Assembly: GCF_946190375.1 (NCBI RefSeq)
Contig: NZ_CAMIAF010000005.1
Location: forward strand, 1-64,000
Source: Streptococcus mitis
Lineage (GTDB): Bacteria > Bacillota > Bacilli > Lactobacillales > Streptococcaceae
Length of the DNA stretch: 64,000 nucleotides
Direction: 5' to 3'
Below are positions 20,932-30,159 of this stretch, one piece after another; position 1 is the stretch's first letter, and the number at the start of each line of letters is the position of its first letter. The notes below the pieces were generated by a model. It did not search any database, had not been told where the DNA came from, and saw only the letters and a program-made list of their open reading frames with translations. A program made the translations under genes and the position numbers.

Positions 20932-21996
20932 TCAATCTTCCTCAAAATAATTATTGAGATTATTTTTTATTATGCTTAAAGATTTTTCAATCGCTAAATT
21001 CGTAAAATAACCTTGCCTTACCTTTTTGGACAACTGTTCAATATTTTCTCTAAAAATCTCATATTGCTCTTCAGTCATATTAGTAATAATCTCTTGCATT
21101 TCAATTAAATCATTTACTACAATTCCAATATTATTTTCTTTAACAAAATCACTCAAGGCAGATTGTTTCCAAACAATAACCGGTATTTTTGAAGCTATAA
21201 ATAACGACACTTTATGAGGATTATTGTATGTTAAATACTCCCCAGTAATCCCTGAACAAGTTAATATAGAATCGCCATCCCAAACTAATCCAAAATCACC
21301 TTCAAGTACAAAAGGAATTTTTTCAGGCGAAAAACTTCCTTTATATGATACATAATCATTATTGTTAGTCGATGAAGTAAAATTAGGTCCATATAAATTA
21401 AATTTTATTCTATTTTCATTTTTTAATAACTCAGTTAAATAACCACTTTTTTGGGGTGAAAGATTCCCTGCAATTACAACTGTTTTATCAAAAGATGCTT
21501 TTTCTTTATTAAAATTATCCAGTAAGTAATCAAAAATACCGAGTACAACTATTTTTTCACTGCCGATCTTATTTTCTATTAAAAACTCCTTCATTCGTTG
21601 GTTATGACAAATAATCACATCAGCATTTTTAACATACTGTTCCTTAGAAATTAGATTTTTTTTATTTCCCGAATACCTTAACGACTCTAAATCGTTTATT
21701 AAAAAGATCATTTTAGCTTTTCTACATTGTAGTAATTTCATTAAAAAATTTTTTAGTTTCCCATGAGTAGCAAAAGGAAATTGAAATATCACAATATCAT
21801 TACTTCTAATTCTAATAAGACACAACAACAATTTAAACGCATAATCAAATATTCTTACTATCTTACTATTTTTTTTTAATGTTACTAGTGGTTTAAATTT
21901 ACAGTCTTGAAATATTTTCTGTAGATCATTTGGTGCTTTTGTAGCTGCTGTTGAATCACTACCAAACTCTTCATCAATATAATATAAGTTACTCAT
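20932..21996 (-). CDS. Glycosyltransferase, Gtf3 / galactofuranosyltransferase-like
   Basis: This 354-residue protein resembles GT-B proteins annotated as Gtf3-type sugar transferases or beta-1,6-galactofuranosyltransferases in streptococcal polysaccharide loci. The N-terminal part contains DIVIFQFPFATHGKLKNFL and MIFLINDLESLRY; a sugar-nucleotide binding half contains WDGDSILTCSGITGEY and NNPHKVSLFIASKIPVI. With glf present, a Galf acceptor role is plausible but is an inference. The start overlaps the stop of the GT2 gene by 8 bases; the ATG at 21996 is used. Confidence 0.7.
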   Translation of the reverse strand: MSNLYYIDEEFGSDSTAATKAPNDLQKIFQDCKFKPLVTLKKNSKIVRIFDYAFKLLLCLIRIRSNDIVIFQFPFATHGKLKNFLMKLLQCRKAKMIFLINDLESLRYSGNKKNLISKEQYVKNADVIICHNQRMKEFLIENKIGSEKIVVLGIFDYLLDNFNKEKASFDKTVVIAGNLSPQKSGYLTELLKNENRIKFNLYGPNFTSSTNNNDYVSYKGSFSPEKIPFVLEGDFGLVWDGDSILTCSGITGEYLTYNNPHKVSLFIASKIPVIVWKQSALSDFVKENNIGIVVNDLIEMQEIITNMTEEQYEIFRENIEQLSKKVRQGYFTNLAIEKSLSIIKNNLNNYFEED

Positions 21997-22867
21997 TTTT
22001 CACCCTCTTAACAATTTTTCTAATTCTAGCCATCATTACTACCATATATACTAAAATTAAAGGCTGTTCAAGATTAATAGCGGTTTGCTTAATTCTTTGG
22101 TTTCTAATTTTATGATAATTATAGATCATCCCAAATTTTCTCTTTAATGTAAAATCAATTTGTAACAATTCCTTGGTCATCATTTGATGTGCAACTGGAT
22201 TATTAAATAAAATTTTTTCACTATTTTTGGTTAATCCGTCTTCTAAATAGTCACAAAAATAAATGATGTCATTAAACCAACGTAATTTATAACCTCTTCT
22301 TGCAACTTCATTCCATAAGACAACTTCACTCATAAAGTTTTCTCCATCTATCTCTGGAAACTTAATACTCTTCAAAATAGCTGTTCGATATACTTCCGCC
22401 TTATCTCCTAAAATATTATGTTTAGCTCGATGTAAATTGTCACAATCTATATATGTTCCTTCAAAGGTCTCTCCAACTATTCTTTTTTTAGAGAAACCTC
22501 TATTAAATGCTATACCTGCAAAACTGTTATCAAAGGCAATTCCAGAATAGTAATTAAAAATTTTCTCAATAGCATCATCTGTCAATGAATCATCGGAATC
22601 AACGATGAAGAATAGCTCCCCTCTAGCTAAATCCAAACCATGATTAATTGCTCTATGCTTACCCCCATTTTGTTGATAAAAATATCGTATTTCAAAATCT
22701 GCCTGTTCCTTAAATGTTTCAACAAGCTCACCTGTCTGATCTATGGAACCATCATCTACAATAAGCCATTCAAAATGTTTATTTGTTTGACTGTTTAATG
22801 AATGAAACAACTTATTCATTAAATACCCTCTATTAAAAGTTGGTGTAAATACGGTAATTTTATTCAT
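21989..22867 (-). CDS. Family 2 glycosyltransferase
   Basis: This 292-residue inverting GT-A enzyme has the GT2 opening VFTPTFNRGYLMNKLFHSL, WLIVDDGSIDQT, and the DXD-type motif FFIVDSDDSLTDD. A second conserved stretch, GEN-FMSEVVLWNEVARRGYKLRW, would hold the catalytic base (SEVVLW). It should add one sugar to the capsule repeat unit on the cytoplasmic face. It overlaps the wzy stop and the following glycosyltransferase, consistent with one operon. Confidence 0.85.
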   Translation of the reverse strand: MNKITVFTPTFNRGYLMNKLFHSLNSQTNKHFEWLIVDDGSIDQTGELVETFKEQADFEIRYFYQQNGGKHRAINHGLDLARGELFFIVDSDDSLTDDAIEKIFNYYSGIAFDNSFAGIAFNRGFSKKRIVGETFEGTYIDCDNLHRAKHNILGDKAEVYRTAILKSIKFPEIDGENFMSEVVLWNEVARRGYKLRWFNDIIYFCDYLEDGLTKNSEKILFNNPVAHQMMTKELLQIDFTLKRKFGMIYNYHKIRNQRIKQTAINLEQPLILVYMVVMMARIRKIVKRVKNE

Positions 22868-23966
22868 TAATACTTTCCTTCCTTTTTCCTAAATAATCAA
22901 AAAATAATATTGGAAATAGAAATACGGTGTAACCATAGCTCTCAAACATTAGAGAAATAAATACACTAATCAGTAGAATACTTTCTCTTAGTGTAAATGA
23001 GTATTTCTTTATTCTAGAAAAAATAAATATCAAAAATAATACAAAAAAAATAATTCCTTTCTGTAATAGCAATCCTATATAACCACTGTCAATTATGACT
23101 GTTCCTTGAACTAATGAGACAATTGCATCAATTCTTTTGCCAAATAAACTAATCCCATATTCTCTAAAAAATATATAACTACTAAAAATTCGATTAGTGA
23201 ACAATTTATTTAAAAATTGAAAAATGCTATTGGCTTCAAAATTAATTGACATTAGAGTTATAAACAAAACAGACACAGTAATAGCTAAGTTAATAAAAAA
23301 ACTATTTAACGGTCTATTTAACTTACCCATTTTATCAAAAAAGTAACAAAGGAGAATTACTAAAATACTTATATATCCTGAAGTTCTAGAGTCCGCTAAC
23401 TGTAATACCCATAAATTCATCAATAATAAAAATAAATAAAAGAAGGATTTAAATCGTTTTATTTCAAAAAGATTTAAACTACAAACCGTTAATGAATAAA
23501 TCATTAACCCTAATGAATTCGGGTGTACAAATCCTAAACTATTCCTAATACCACCATTTGATCTATATATTACAAAATTACTAATATAGCCAAAATGGGA
23601 CAATAATATAATTGTTAACACGAAAACTGTAAGTGTAATAAAATGTATTTTGAAAAAATTTTTATTATCTTTTAATATAATTGTATATAATAAGAAGAAG
23701 TACGGTATTTCTAGAAATGTAAAACCATTAAAAAGATTTAAAATAAATGTTAAAAAAAACAATATTAAGGAAGTTAGTTTTAATCCATTTATTCCATACT
23801 TAAGACTATGCATCATAAACAGGAATAATATACATATAAAGATTACAATCGAAATTCCATCAATTCTGTCAATATTTACAAATTTCAGTAGATACAATAT
23901 TGTTAACAGAGAAAAAATTATATTGAACAATGTGTTATATTTCTCTTCGAATTTCAAAACTTCCAC
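22860..23966 (-). CDS. wzy: Capsule repeat-unit polymerase Wzy
   Basis: This protein of about 368 residues has 10-12 hydrophobic helices and an EpsG/Wzy-like organisation, including a large outer loop region around the segment with RTSGYI and GISLFGKRIDAIVSLVQG. It would polymerise lipid-linked repeat units on the outer surface. The frame starts with a GTG at 23966 whose AAAGGA site is unusually close; a TTG at 23957 is an alternative start. Assignment rests on topology and context, since Wzy sequences are poorly conserved. Confidence 0.8.
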   Translation of the reverse strand: MEVLKFEEKYNTLFNIIFSLLTILYLLKFVNIDRIDGISIVIFICILFLFMMHSLKYGINGLKLTSLILFFLTFILNLFNGFTFLEIPYFFLLYTIILKDNKNFFKIHFITLTVFVLTIILLSHFGYISNFVIYRSNGGIRNSLGFVHPNSLGLMIYSLTVCSLNLFEIKRFKSFFYLFLLLMNLWVLQLADSRTSGYISILVILLCYFFDKMGKLNRPLNSFFINLAITVSVLFITLMSINFEANSIFQFLNKLFTNRIFSSYIFFREYGISLFGKRIDAIVSLVQGTVIIDSGYIGLLLQKGIIFFVLFLIFIFSRIKKYSFTLRESILLISVFISLMFESYGYTVFLFPILFFDYLGKRKESINE

Positions 23967-25059
23967 TTCCTTTCTTAAATATCTCTAAAAATTTGTAATA
24001 AGCTTCTTCATTAAAATTAAAATTAACATTAGCAAAGTTATTCGCAATGACTTCCTCTAGCCCTTTTGCTAATTCGTTACTCGTATGCTCTACCTGGATT
24101 ACTTCAAAATATTTTGCCATAACCTCAGAACCTTGAGTTTTTGTTGAAATACTAGGAATGCCTAAAACAGCTGCTTCTGCTAATACATAACTAAAAGACT
24201 CTGATACTGAACTTTGAATTAATCCCACACTATTCTTTATATATTTATATGGATTAGATTGAAAACCTAATAATTTTATATATTGGCTCTCTCCTAGATT
24301 GTTAATTTGATTCTTTAAATGATCATATAAACTACCATCTCCCAAAATAATTAAATGATATTGTGAATACTTTTTTCTAAATAAATGAAAAGCATTTATT
24401 AATAATTCAAAATTTTTAACAAGTTCTAATCTTCCTATCGCACAAAAATAAGGAATATTTTCTAATTCTATTTCCTCTTTACTTAAATTTTTTATTTCAT
24501 CAATGTTAAGTAAATTAGGGATTACTTCTAAACTTGTCTTTGGAAAAATCTCCTCAAAGGATTCTTTTTGTGGAGTAGAAACAGCTAAGATTGAATTAAA
24601 CTTTTGATAACAAGTCAATTCTTCTTTAAAATTTTTAAACGATCGTTTTGAATACCAATTTTTTGAGAAATCGCAATGGATATAAGCCAGTTTTAAGCTA
24701 TCTTTATTCGATGATCCCGCTATGATTTTTGTTGGTTTTCCTTCTATATATGCAAATTCATAATCAAATTTTTCATTTTTAAAAATACTTCTCTGTATAA
24801 TCCATCTATTCACAAATGACGGTGGCAAAAACTTAACAAGCTTATTCACTATTTTTTCAATAATAGCTGGTGTATTCTTTCTAATAAAATAATCAAGCCT
24901 TAAATGACTTAATTTTGAGCCATAAAAATTATTTTTTCCCGTATATACTAGAATGCTAATTTCAAACATACTTTCAAATTCTTGAACAAAGTTAACAAGT
25001 GATTTTTCAGCTCCCCCACCTGTTAAACTAGTTATACAAATTAACATTTTAGGTTTCAA
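23935..25059 (-). CDS. Family 4 glycosyltransferase
   Basis: This 374-residue retaining GT-B enzyme has the N-terminal glycine-rich motif SLTGGGAEKSLVNF, YFCAIGRLELVKNFELLI, and a C-terminal donor-binding region with SVSESFSYVLAEAAVLGIPSIS (EX7E-type). The probable start is TTG at 25059: GGAGGG lies six bases before it, while the ATG at 25047 lacks a site. The gene begins inside the end of the preceding glycosyltransferase and ends inside wzy. Sugar specificity is unknown. Confidence 0.83.
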   Translation of the reverse strand: MKPKMLICITSLTGGGAEKSLVNFVQEFESMFEISILVYTGKNNFYGSKLSHLRLDYFIRKNTPAIIEKIVNKLVKFLPPSFVNRWIIQRSIFKNEKFDYEFAYIEGKPTKIIAGSSNKDSLKLAYIHCDFSKNWYSKRSFKNFKEELTCYQKFNSILAVSTPQKESFEEIFPKTSLEVIPNLLNIDEIKNLSKEEIELENIPYFCAIGRLELVKNFELLINAFHLFRKKYSQYHLIILGDGSLYDHLKNQINNLGESQYIKLLGFQSNPYKYIKNSVGLIQSSVSESFSYVLAEAAVLGIPSISTKTQGSEVMAKYFEVIQVEHTSNELAKGLEEVIANNFANVNFNFNEEAYYKFLEIFKKGSGSFEIRREI

Positions 25060-26158
25060 AATTATTCCCTCCAGTCATTTCCTCAATTAAATCAATCCAC
25101 TGTTGAATTATTTTATCTTTATCAAATTTATCCATATTATCCTTGGCATGATTAGCAAAGGAAGTTCGCAAGTTCGAATCTTCCATCAATTTAAGTAGTC
25201 TCTCACTCATCTTATCGGTATCATAACAATCAATTAGATAACCATTGACCCCATCTTCAACAATCTCATTAGGTCCCGTTGGACACCTGAAGCTAACAAT
25301 GGGAAGATTATATTGTTGAGCTTCTAACAATACCAAGGGTAATCCTTCGTAACGAGAAGTCATGACATAAATTCCTTTATCTCCATAAATCACATCCTGA
25401 TTTTTTTCGAGTCCTTTTATGATTAACTTATCTTGCAAATCATTTTTAATGATTAAATCCCTGATTTTATCTACCTCATCTTGATTACCAGAACCATAAA
25501 TTTCCCAAGTCCAGTCAGTCTTTTCTTTCAGTACTTTCTTAGCAACTTGAACAAGATAATCATAGCCCTTTTGATAATCGAAACGACCTACTGTTATAAT
25601 CTTGGTAGACTCATTGTTATAAGTTATATCGGAAAGAACGTTCTCTTTCCAATTATAAATATAAGCAATCTTGCTCTCAGAAATGCTGTATTTTCGTATA
25701 AAATTTCTACGATCTTCTTGCGTGAGAGTAATAATCTTGTCTGCTAATTTTGTTCCAACATATCTTTGGATTTTCCGAGAAAATTCACTATTATCCGCAA
25801 TTGAATTGGTATGATCACACAAAACTACTTTAGTTTGAGTTCCTATTCCTGCCAAAGATAAAAATATATTAGCAGTTATCCCTATCCCAAAGGTAACCTC
25901 TATTTCATTATCTATGAAATATTTTTTTAACATTTTTGAGATTTTTAGAATATTCTTAGACAAGCGTACTCTATGGTCAAAAAAATTGGAGTATCTTACT
26001 TGAGAATTGATTTTAAAGAATAAATCTGATTGCTTTGTTGTAATTCCAATTAAATGAACTTCATACTTTTTTGTAAGTTCGTTTGCCAAAGATACCGCAA
26101 CTCGCTCACCGCCACCAGAATCATCCAAAATCCATCTTACTAAAGCTATTTTTTTCAT
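25049..26158 (-). CDS. Family 4 glycosyltransferase
   Basis: This 369-residue GT-B glycosyltransferase shows the N-terminal DDSGGGERVAVSLANEL motif, the mid-protein ITVGRFDYQKGYDYLV motif and the donor-site EX7E motif in SRYEGLPLVLLEAQQYNLPIV. It likely transfers one residue of the capsule repeat. It overlaps the next GT4 gene by 11 bases and lies 9 bases after the end of the frameshifted transferase gene. Confidence 0.86.
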   Translation of the reverse strand: MKKIALVRWILDDSGGGERVAVSLANELTKKYEVHLIGITTKQSDLFFKINSQVRYSNFFDHRVRLSKNILKISKMLKKYFIDNEIEVTFGIGITANIFLSLAGIGTQTKVVLCDHTNSIADNSEFSRKIQRYVGTKLADKIITLTQEDRRNFIRKYSISESKIAYIYNWKENVLSDITYNNESTKIITVGRFDYQKGYDYLVQVAKKVLKEKTDWTWEIYGSGNQDEVDKIRDLIIKNDLQDKLIIKGLEKNQDVIYGDKGIYVMTSRYEGLPLVLLEAQQYNLPIVSFRCPTGPNEIVEDGVNGYLIDCYDTDKMSERLLKLMEDSNLRTSFANHAKDNMDKFDKDKIIQQWIDLIEEMTGGNNFET

Positions 26159-26167
26159 TTTTTACCA

Positions 26168-27140
26168 TCATTTCAATTTACTTTTAATTAACGCCGAATA
26201 ATTATTTTCAGGATCACATTTTATTTTTGTATCTAATTTATATGTCGTTTTAAAAATCTTCGTGTTTTCTGAAATATGTTCCCATATATTTCTATCAAAT
26301 TTTTCAGAAAAATGATTTTCAAGCCAAAACAAATTCAGATTTGTTGATTCTAATTCCAACATTTGTTTTTTTATCTCGGCATCTGTATCAAATGCTATAT
26401 CAAAAATATAGTCAATCAACAAATAATCAATGACATAATCAAATTTTTTAAAATATTCAAAGAAAAAATCACGAGTAAATTCGTATAGCGAACTATTCCC
26501 TGATAATAAAAAAGTCTTCCATCGATTCTTGGAAACATTTGGAGAATAATCTGTCATCTCACCTGTCTTTATTGTAAAATAAGATTTAGAAAAGTTATCC
26601 CATTTAAAAGACGAATGAATGAACACTGTTGAATCAATCCAAGTTCCACCATACTGCGAAAGAAGACAAACACGTATCATATCTGAAATATTTGCAATTG
26701 AAATATAGCCTTTTTTAATTTTTAATTTTAGATATTCAGGAATTTTAACATAGCGCTCAAAGGTGGATTCGTCTAAACAATAAAATTCAAAACCATTTTC
26801 ATGAGCTAATTTTTTTCATGTTATCTAAACAATACTTTACAATTTCAGGAGCATTATCATAACCTTGCCACCACAATGTCCAAATAATTTTTTTATTTTC
26901 GAGATTATCTTGAGTAAAATTATAATTTTCTACAAATTCATCAAAATGTAGTTTTAGAAATTCTTTTGTTTTCTGGTGACGTTTTTCGCAAAAAAATCTT
27001 GCTTGATTTTCACCTATTACGTTTGGTACTTGTCCCAAAAATTTTCCTAAAAGTTGCCAATTTAAAACATTTGAAGGAAAATATTTTTTCTTATTTTTAA
27101 TATCTAAATAGTAAGCTTGTGCTTTTCTAATCTTACTCAC
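26168..27140 (-). pseudogene. Capsular polysaccharide synthesis glycosyltransferase, frameshifted at a poly-A tract
   Basis: Two adjoining frames together make one protein of the Caps_synth/GT32-like type. The first half (27140-26799, GTG start with AGGAG site) contains KKIIWTLWWQGYDNAPEIVKYC, the usual opening of the family. The second half (from about 26810) contains DMIRVCLLSQYGGTWIDSTVF, the donor/metal site. The frames join at a run of seven A residues (minus strand; 26816-26810). With seven A the product ends at KKISS-stop after 113 residues; with six A the frame continues LAHENGFEFYCLDE to 26168, giving 323 residues. It could be a broken gene, a phase-variable gene or a sequencing error. 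Confidence 0.85.
26810..26816 (-). repeat. Seven-A homopolymer tract at the frameshift
   Basis: Seven consecutive T on the plus strand (A7 in the coding strand) lie exactly where the reading frame of the capsule glycosyltransferase shifts; loss of one base restores the full-length frame. Confidence 0.9.
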
Positions 27141-27969
27141 CTATATTCTCTCCTAAACTTATAACTCTATATTGATGAGGAAGTCTTTGTTCAATTGGAG
27201 GTAATGTCATATAATTATTACCATATATTGCTTTGAGGTAATCTTTATATTTATTTGGACAGTTCAGTTTTATTCCTTCAAAATCTAATTTAACAGGTTC
27301 ACCAAAATAACAACTTGGTACTAACTCACGAAGTTTATATGCCCCTGTAAAATTACCTGCATAACCCTCCATTACTGAATATTTCTTTATCGTTTTTAAA
27401 TATTTGTACTGTTGTTTTTCAAACGATAAAATATTTTCTATTTTTAAACGATCTGCTATTTTGATTATCAATTTTTCATGCCAAGGTCTATCAGCTTTAT
27501 TCTGATTTACAATACTATTAAATTGAGATAATTGAACCATCATTCGTCTATATAAATACCGTTTTTCATGAATTTTTTTCTTTATACCTTTACTGGGTAA
27601 ACCATCTATTGGAAATATATCAATCCACAAACTTTCTTCTTGTTCGACATTACTATAATTCATCACTATTCTTGTTGAAGTATCTCGAATCACAGAAAAT
27701 GCTTTTCTATATCCTGGTGTATCCTCACTCAAAAACTGATATTTACCATTAATTTGTTCAGTAGCAATTTGTTTAAATCGTTCATAATCCTCTCTTGGCA
27801 TACCCAAATCGATATCATCATCCCAAGGTATAAATCCTTTATGTCTCACAGCTCCTAATAAGGTTCCACCCAAGGCGTAATAAGTCAAATCATTATTTTC
27901 ACAGATATCGATGAATAATCTTAACAACTCTATAATTTTACTTTGAATAATTTCTATATCTGACTTCAT
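27133..27969 (-). CDS. licD: LicD-family phosphotransferase
   Basis: This 278-residue protein has the LicD hallmark GGTLLGAVRHKGFIPWDDDIDLGMPREDYE (about residues 36-65), a nucleotidyltransferase-like metal site. LicD proteins transfer phosphocholine or related phospho-groups from CDP-linked donors to polysaccharides, so the capsule may carry a phosphodiester substituent; this is inference. ATG at 27969 is preferred over a TTG at 27990, which has no ribosome site. It overlaps the GTG start of the frameshifted glycosyltransferase. Confidence 0.88.
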   Translation of the reverse strand: MKSDIEIIQSKIIELLRLFIDICENNDLTYYALGGTLLGAVRHKGFIPWDDDIDLGMPREDYERFKQIATEQINGKYQFLSEDTPGYRKAFSVIRDTSTRIVMNYSNVEQEESLWIDIFPIDGLPSKGIKKKIHEKRYLYRRMMVQLSQFNSIVNQNKADRPWHEKLIIKIADRLKIENILSFEKQQYKYLKTIKKYSVMEGYAGNFTGAYKLRELVPSCYFGEPVKLDFEGIKLNCPNKYKDYLKAIYGNNYMTLPPIEQRLPHQYRVISLGENIGE

Positions 27970-28020
27970 TTGTTGACCAATTTCTCTCAATATTTTCTAG
28001 TTAAATAGTCTATATAATTA

Positions 28021-28812
28021 TTAGAAACTCTGTCCATATTTCTTTCCAAAAAATTTTGCCATTAAAAATGATATTCCTTTTTTAAACAAGTCAACCTTTT
28101 CCATGTACATAAAAGGGACTTCCTTAATTTTTAGATCGTTTTTATCTAACCACACATTAAATAGTATCTCACTAACTCTTCCAAATAATCTAGCCTCAAA
28201 ATCAGTTAAATCTGATAAATCCATACTTTCATACATACTATCCAAAATAGGAAATAACCAAGAAAAATAATTGTCTGCCAGTTCTTTTTTCATGATGAAC
28301 ATGTTAAACATGCATCCGCTTCTTTGTTTCATTACCTTATCAAAACTAGAGAGATATTCTGGATTATTCATTTCAATCATTTTTCTAGCTAAATCTAAAT
28401 GAGTACCATCAAAAGTATGATCGTAATGAGAATAAAGAGTTTCAATATAATATTTTCTTCTTTTAGGAACGATGACTTCTGAGTTCTCTAACAATTTCTC
28501 CACTTCAAACCTATTTAAAATTACATCATCAATATTTATTGATTCGTTGTACCCTTTAGTCATTTTAGTAAAATAACGACGATAGTGTACCAAACCTAAA
28601 TAGTCGCACTCTAAATTTTTCCAAGCCCAATAGAGACCTGTAAGTTCACAATAGTACGGGTTTAAGGTTGAAATGTTTTCTCCAGAATTATCACCTTGAA
28701 ATCCTAAATTTTCCTTTCCTTCACATCCTACGTAAATTGGCAGATACATACTTGTATCACTGGGCATTTTATATTTTTTATGTGTTGCTACTAATATTTT
28801 TATATTTTTCAT
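28021..28812 (-). CDS. DUF4422 family capsule glycosyltransferase
   Basis: This 263-residue protein matches the DUF4422 pattern of capsular and exopolysaccharide loci. It opens with KILVATHKKYKMP and continues NPYYCELTGLYWAWKN and DYLGLVHYRRYF, then SGCMFNMFIMKKE. Members are annotated as putative galactosyl- or other glycosyltransferases. As the second gene after the initial transferase it may add the second sugar, but this is position-based inference. The start lies one base before the sugar-transferase stop. Confidence 0.78.
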   Translation of the reverse strand: MKNIKILVATHKKYKMPSDTSMYLPIYVGCEGKENLGFQGDNSGENISTLNPYYCELTGLYWAWKNLECDYLGLVHYRRYFTKMTKGYNESINIDDVILNRFEVEKLLENSEVIVPKRRKYYIETLYSHYDHTFDGTHLDLARKMIEMNNPEYLSSFDKVMKQRSGCMFNMFIMKKELADNYFSWLFPILDSMYESMDLSDLTDFEARLFGRVSEILFNVWLDKNDLKIKEVPFMYMEKVDLFKKGISFLMAKFFGKKYGQSF

Positions 28813-28813
28813 A

Positions 28814-29446
28814 TTAATTATTATTACCCATTAAAACTGTATAAAATCCCTTCAAAATAAGCAAAAAATCAGTCTTAAAAGATACATTGTCAATATATAA
28901 TAAATCTAGATTCATTCTATCACCAAAAGGCATGTCATTTTTATTTGGCGTAACTTGCCAATAACAAAGCAAACCAGGTTTCACAGACAATCTTTTAGAC
29001 ATCTTTAAAGTATTATCCGTTTCTTTATGAGTAAAAATATGATGAGTTATCTCAAACTCTTGTAATGGACGGGGTCCCACTATAGCCATATCACCCTTTA
29101 TAATATTCACTAATTGAGGTAATTCATCAATTGAAAGTTTTCGTATCACTTTACCGACTTTTGTAGTCATACTTTGAGAATGTTCTTTAAAATTTAGACG
29201 ATCAGTTTTACCACTATTAATGCTTTCCTTTATTCTCTGATCAGCATCTTTGTACATGCTACGAAACTTTATTACTTTGAATTTTTTTCCATTTAAACCA
29301 ACTCTATCTTGTAAATAGAAAACATCTCCTGGATCTTCTATCCAAATAGCCAGAATCGTTATAGGAATAATCGGTATGATTATCAAGGTAATAAATAGAA
29401 AAAACGCCAAAAATCTATCTAAAGTATCTTTTAAAATCAAATACAT
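28814..29446 (-). CDS. Short initial sugar-1-phosphate transferase (WcjG/PglC-like)
   Basis: This 210-residue member of the bacterial sugar transferase family starts the repeat unit by moving a sugar phosphate from a nucleotide sugar to undecaprenyl phosphate. A hydrophobic segment (about 10-35) is followed by FKVIKFRSMYKDA, KLSIDELPQLVNIIKGDMAIVGPRP and SVKPGLLCYWQV. It lacks the extra N-terminal membrane domain of WchA-type (about 455-residue) enzymes, so it belongs to the short class that includes pneumococcal WcjG. The starting sugar is not certain; galactose is possible for the WcjG class. Confidence 0.85.
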   Translation of the reverse strand: MYLILKDTLDRFLAFFLFITLIIIPIIPITILAIWIEDPGDVFYLQDRVGLNGKKFKVIKFRSMYKDADQRIKESINSGKTDRLNFKEHSQSMTTKVGKVIRKLSIDELPQLVNIIKGDMAIVGPRPLQEFEITHHIFTHKETDNTLKMSKRLSVKPGLLCYWQVTPNKNDMPFGDRMNLDLLYIDNVSFKTDFLLILKGFYTVLMGNNN

Positions 29447-29456
29447 TTTTAACTAA

Positions 29457-30149
29457 TTATTTCTTCCCATAAGCTCCATAGGAACCATAGACTCCATAAG
29501 CTCCATATTTTTCAACTTCTGTGTTAAATTTATTTAGAACTACACCTAAACATGGAATTCCTGTTTGTTCTAACTGTTCTTTAGCCTTTAAGACATCACG
29601 TCGTTTTGTCTCCCCAGCTGCCGTTACCAAGATAGAAGCATCACATTTTTGCGTAATGATGGTAGCATCAATGACCATCCCAATCGGTGCCGTGTCGACA
29701 ATGACATAGTCAAAATACTTACGCAGGGTATCAATCATGGTATGGAAATTTTCACTCTGCAGGAGGGCTGTTGGGTTAGGTGATACAGGACCTGCCTGAA
29801 TAACAAATAAATTTTCAACATTGGTATCACAAAGTCCATGAGAGAGGTCTGCGGTCCCTGCCAAAAAGTCAGTCAATCCAGTAATTTTTTCTCTTGACTT
29901 GAAGACACCAGACATAACTGAGTTACGGATATCCGCATCTACTAGTAATGTTTTATAGCCTGCACGCGCGAAAGCCCAGGCGATATTAGTTGACGTTGTA
30001 GACTTCCCTTCACCAGGTTTGACAGATGAAATGGCAAGAACTTTCAAATCATCACCACTTAATTGAATATTGGTGCGCAAAGCATTATAGTGTTCTTCAG
30101 CTTTTTTGGCAAAAACCAAATGCTTTTGTGCGATTTCTAATGTTGGCAT
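29457..30149 (-). CDS. wze: Capsule tyrosine autokinase Wze (CpsD)
   Basis: This 230-residue bacterial tyrosine kinase works with Wzd to control capsule chain length and attachment. Walker A is VKPGEGKSTTSTN; Walker A' and B are LLVDADIR and YVIVDTAPIG. The C-terminal tail has five Tyr in YGX repeats (KYGAYGVYGSYGAYG), the autophosphorylation cluster removed by the Wzh phosphatase. It follows wzd by 10 bases. Confidence 0.96.
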   Translation of the reverse strand: MPTLEIAQKHLVFAKKAEEHYNALRTNIQLSGDDLKVLAISSVKPGEGKSTTSTNIAWAFARAGYKTLLVDADIRNSVMSGVFKSREKITGLTDFLAGTADLSHGLCDTNVENLFVIQAGPVSPNPTALLQSENFHTMIDTLRKYFDYVIVDTAPIGMVIDATIITQKCDASILVTAAGETKRRDVLKAKEQLEQTGIPCLGVVLNKFNTEVEKYGAYGVYGSYGAYGKK

Positions 30150-30159
30150 ATTTTCTCCC

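Noticed and set aside
26168-26680. Independent 170-residue glycosyltransferase
   Set aside because: The frame upstream of its first ATG stays open and conserved back to the A7 tract, so it is the second half of the frameshifted gene.
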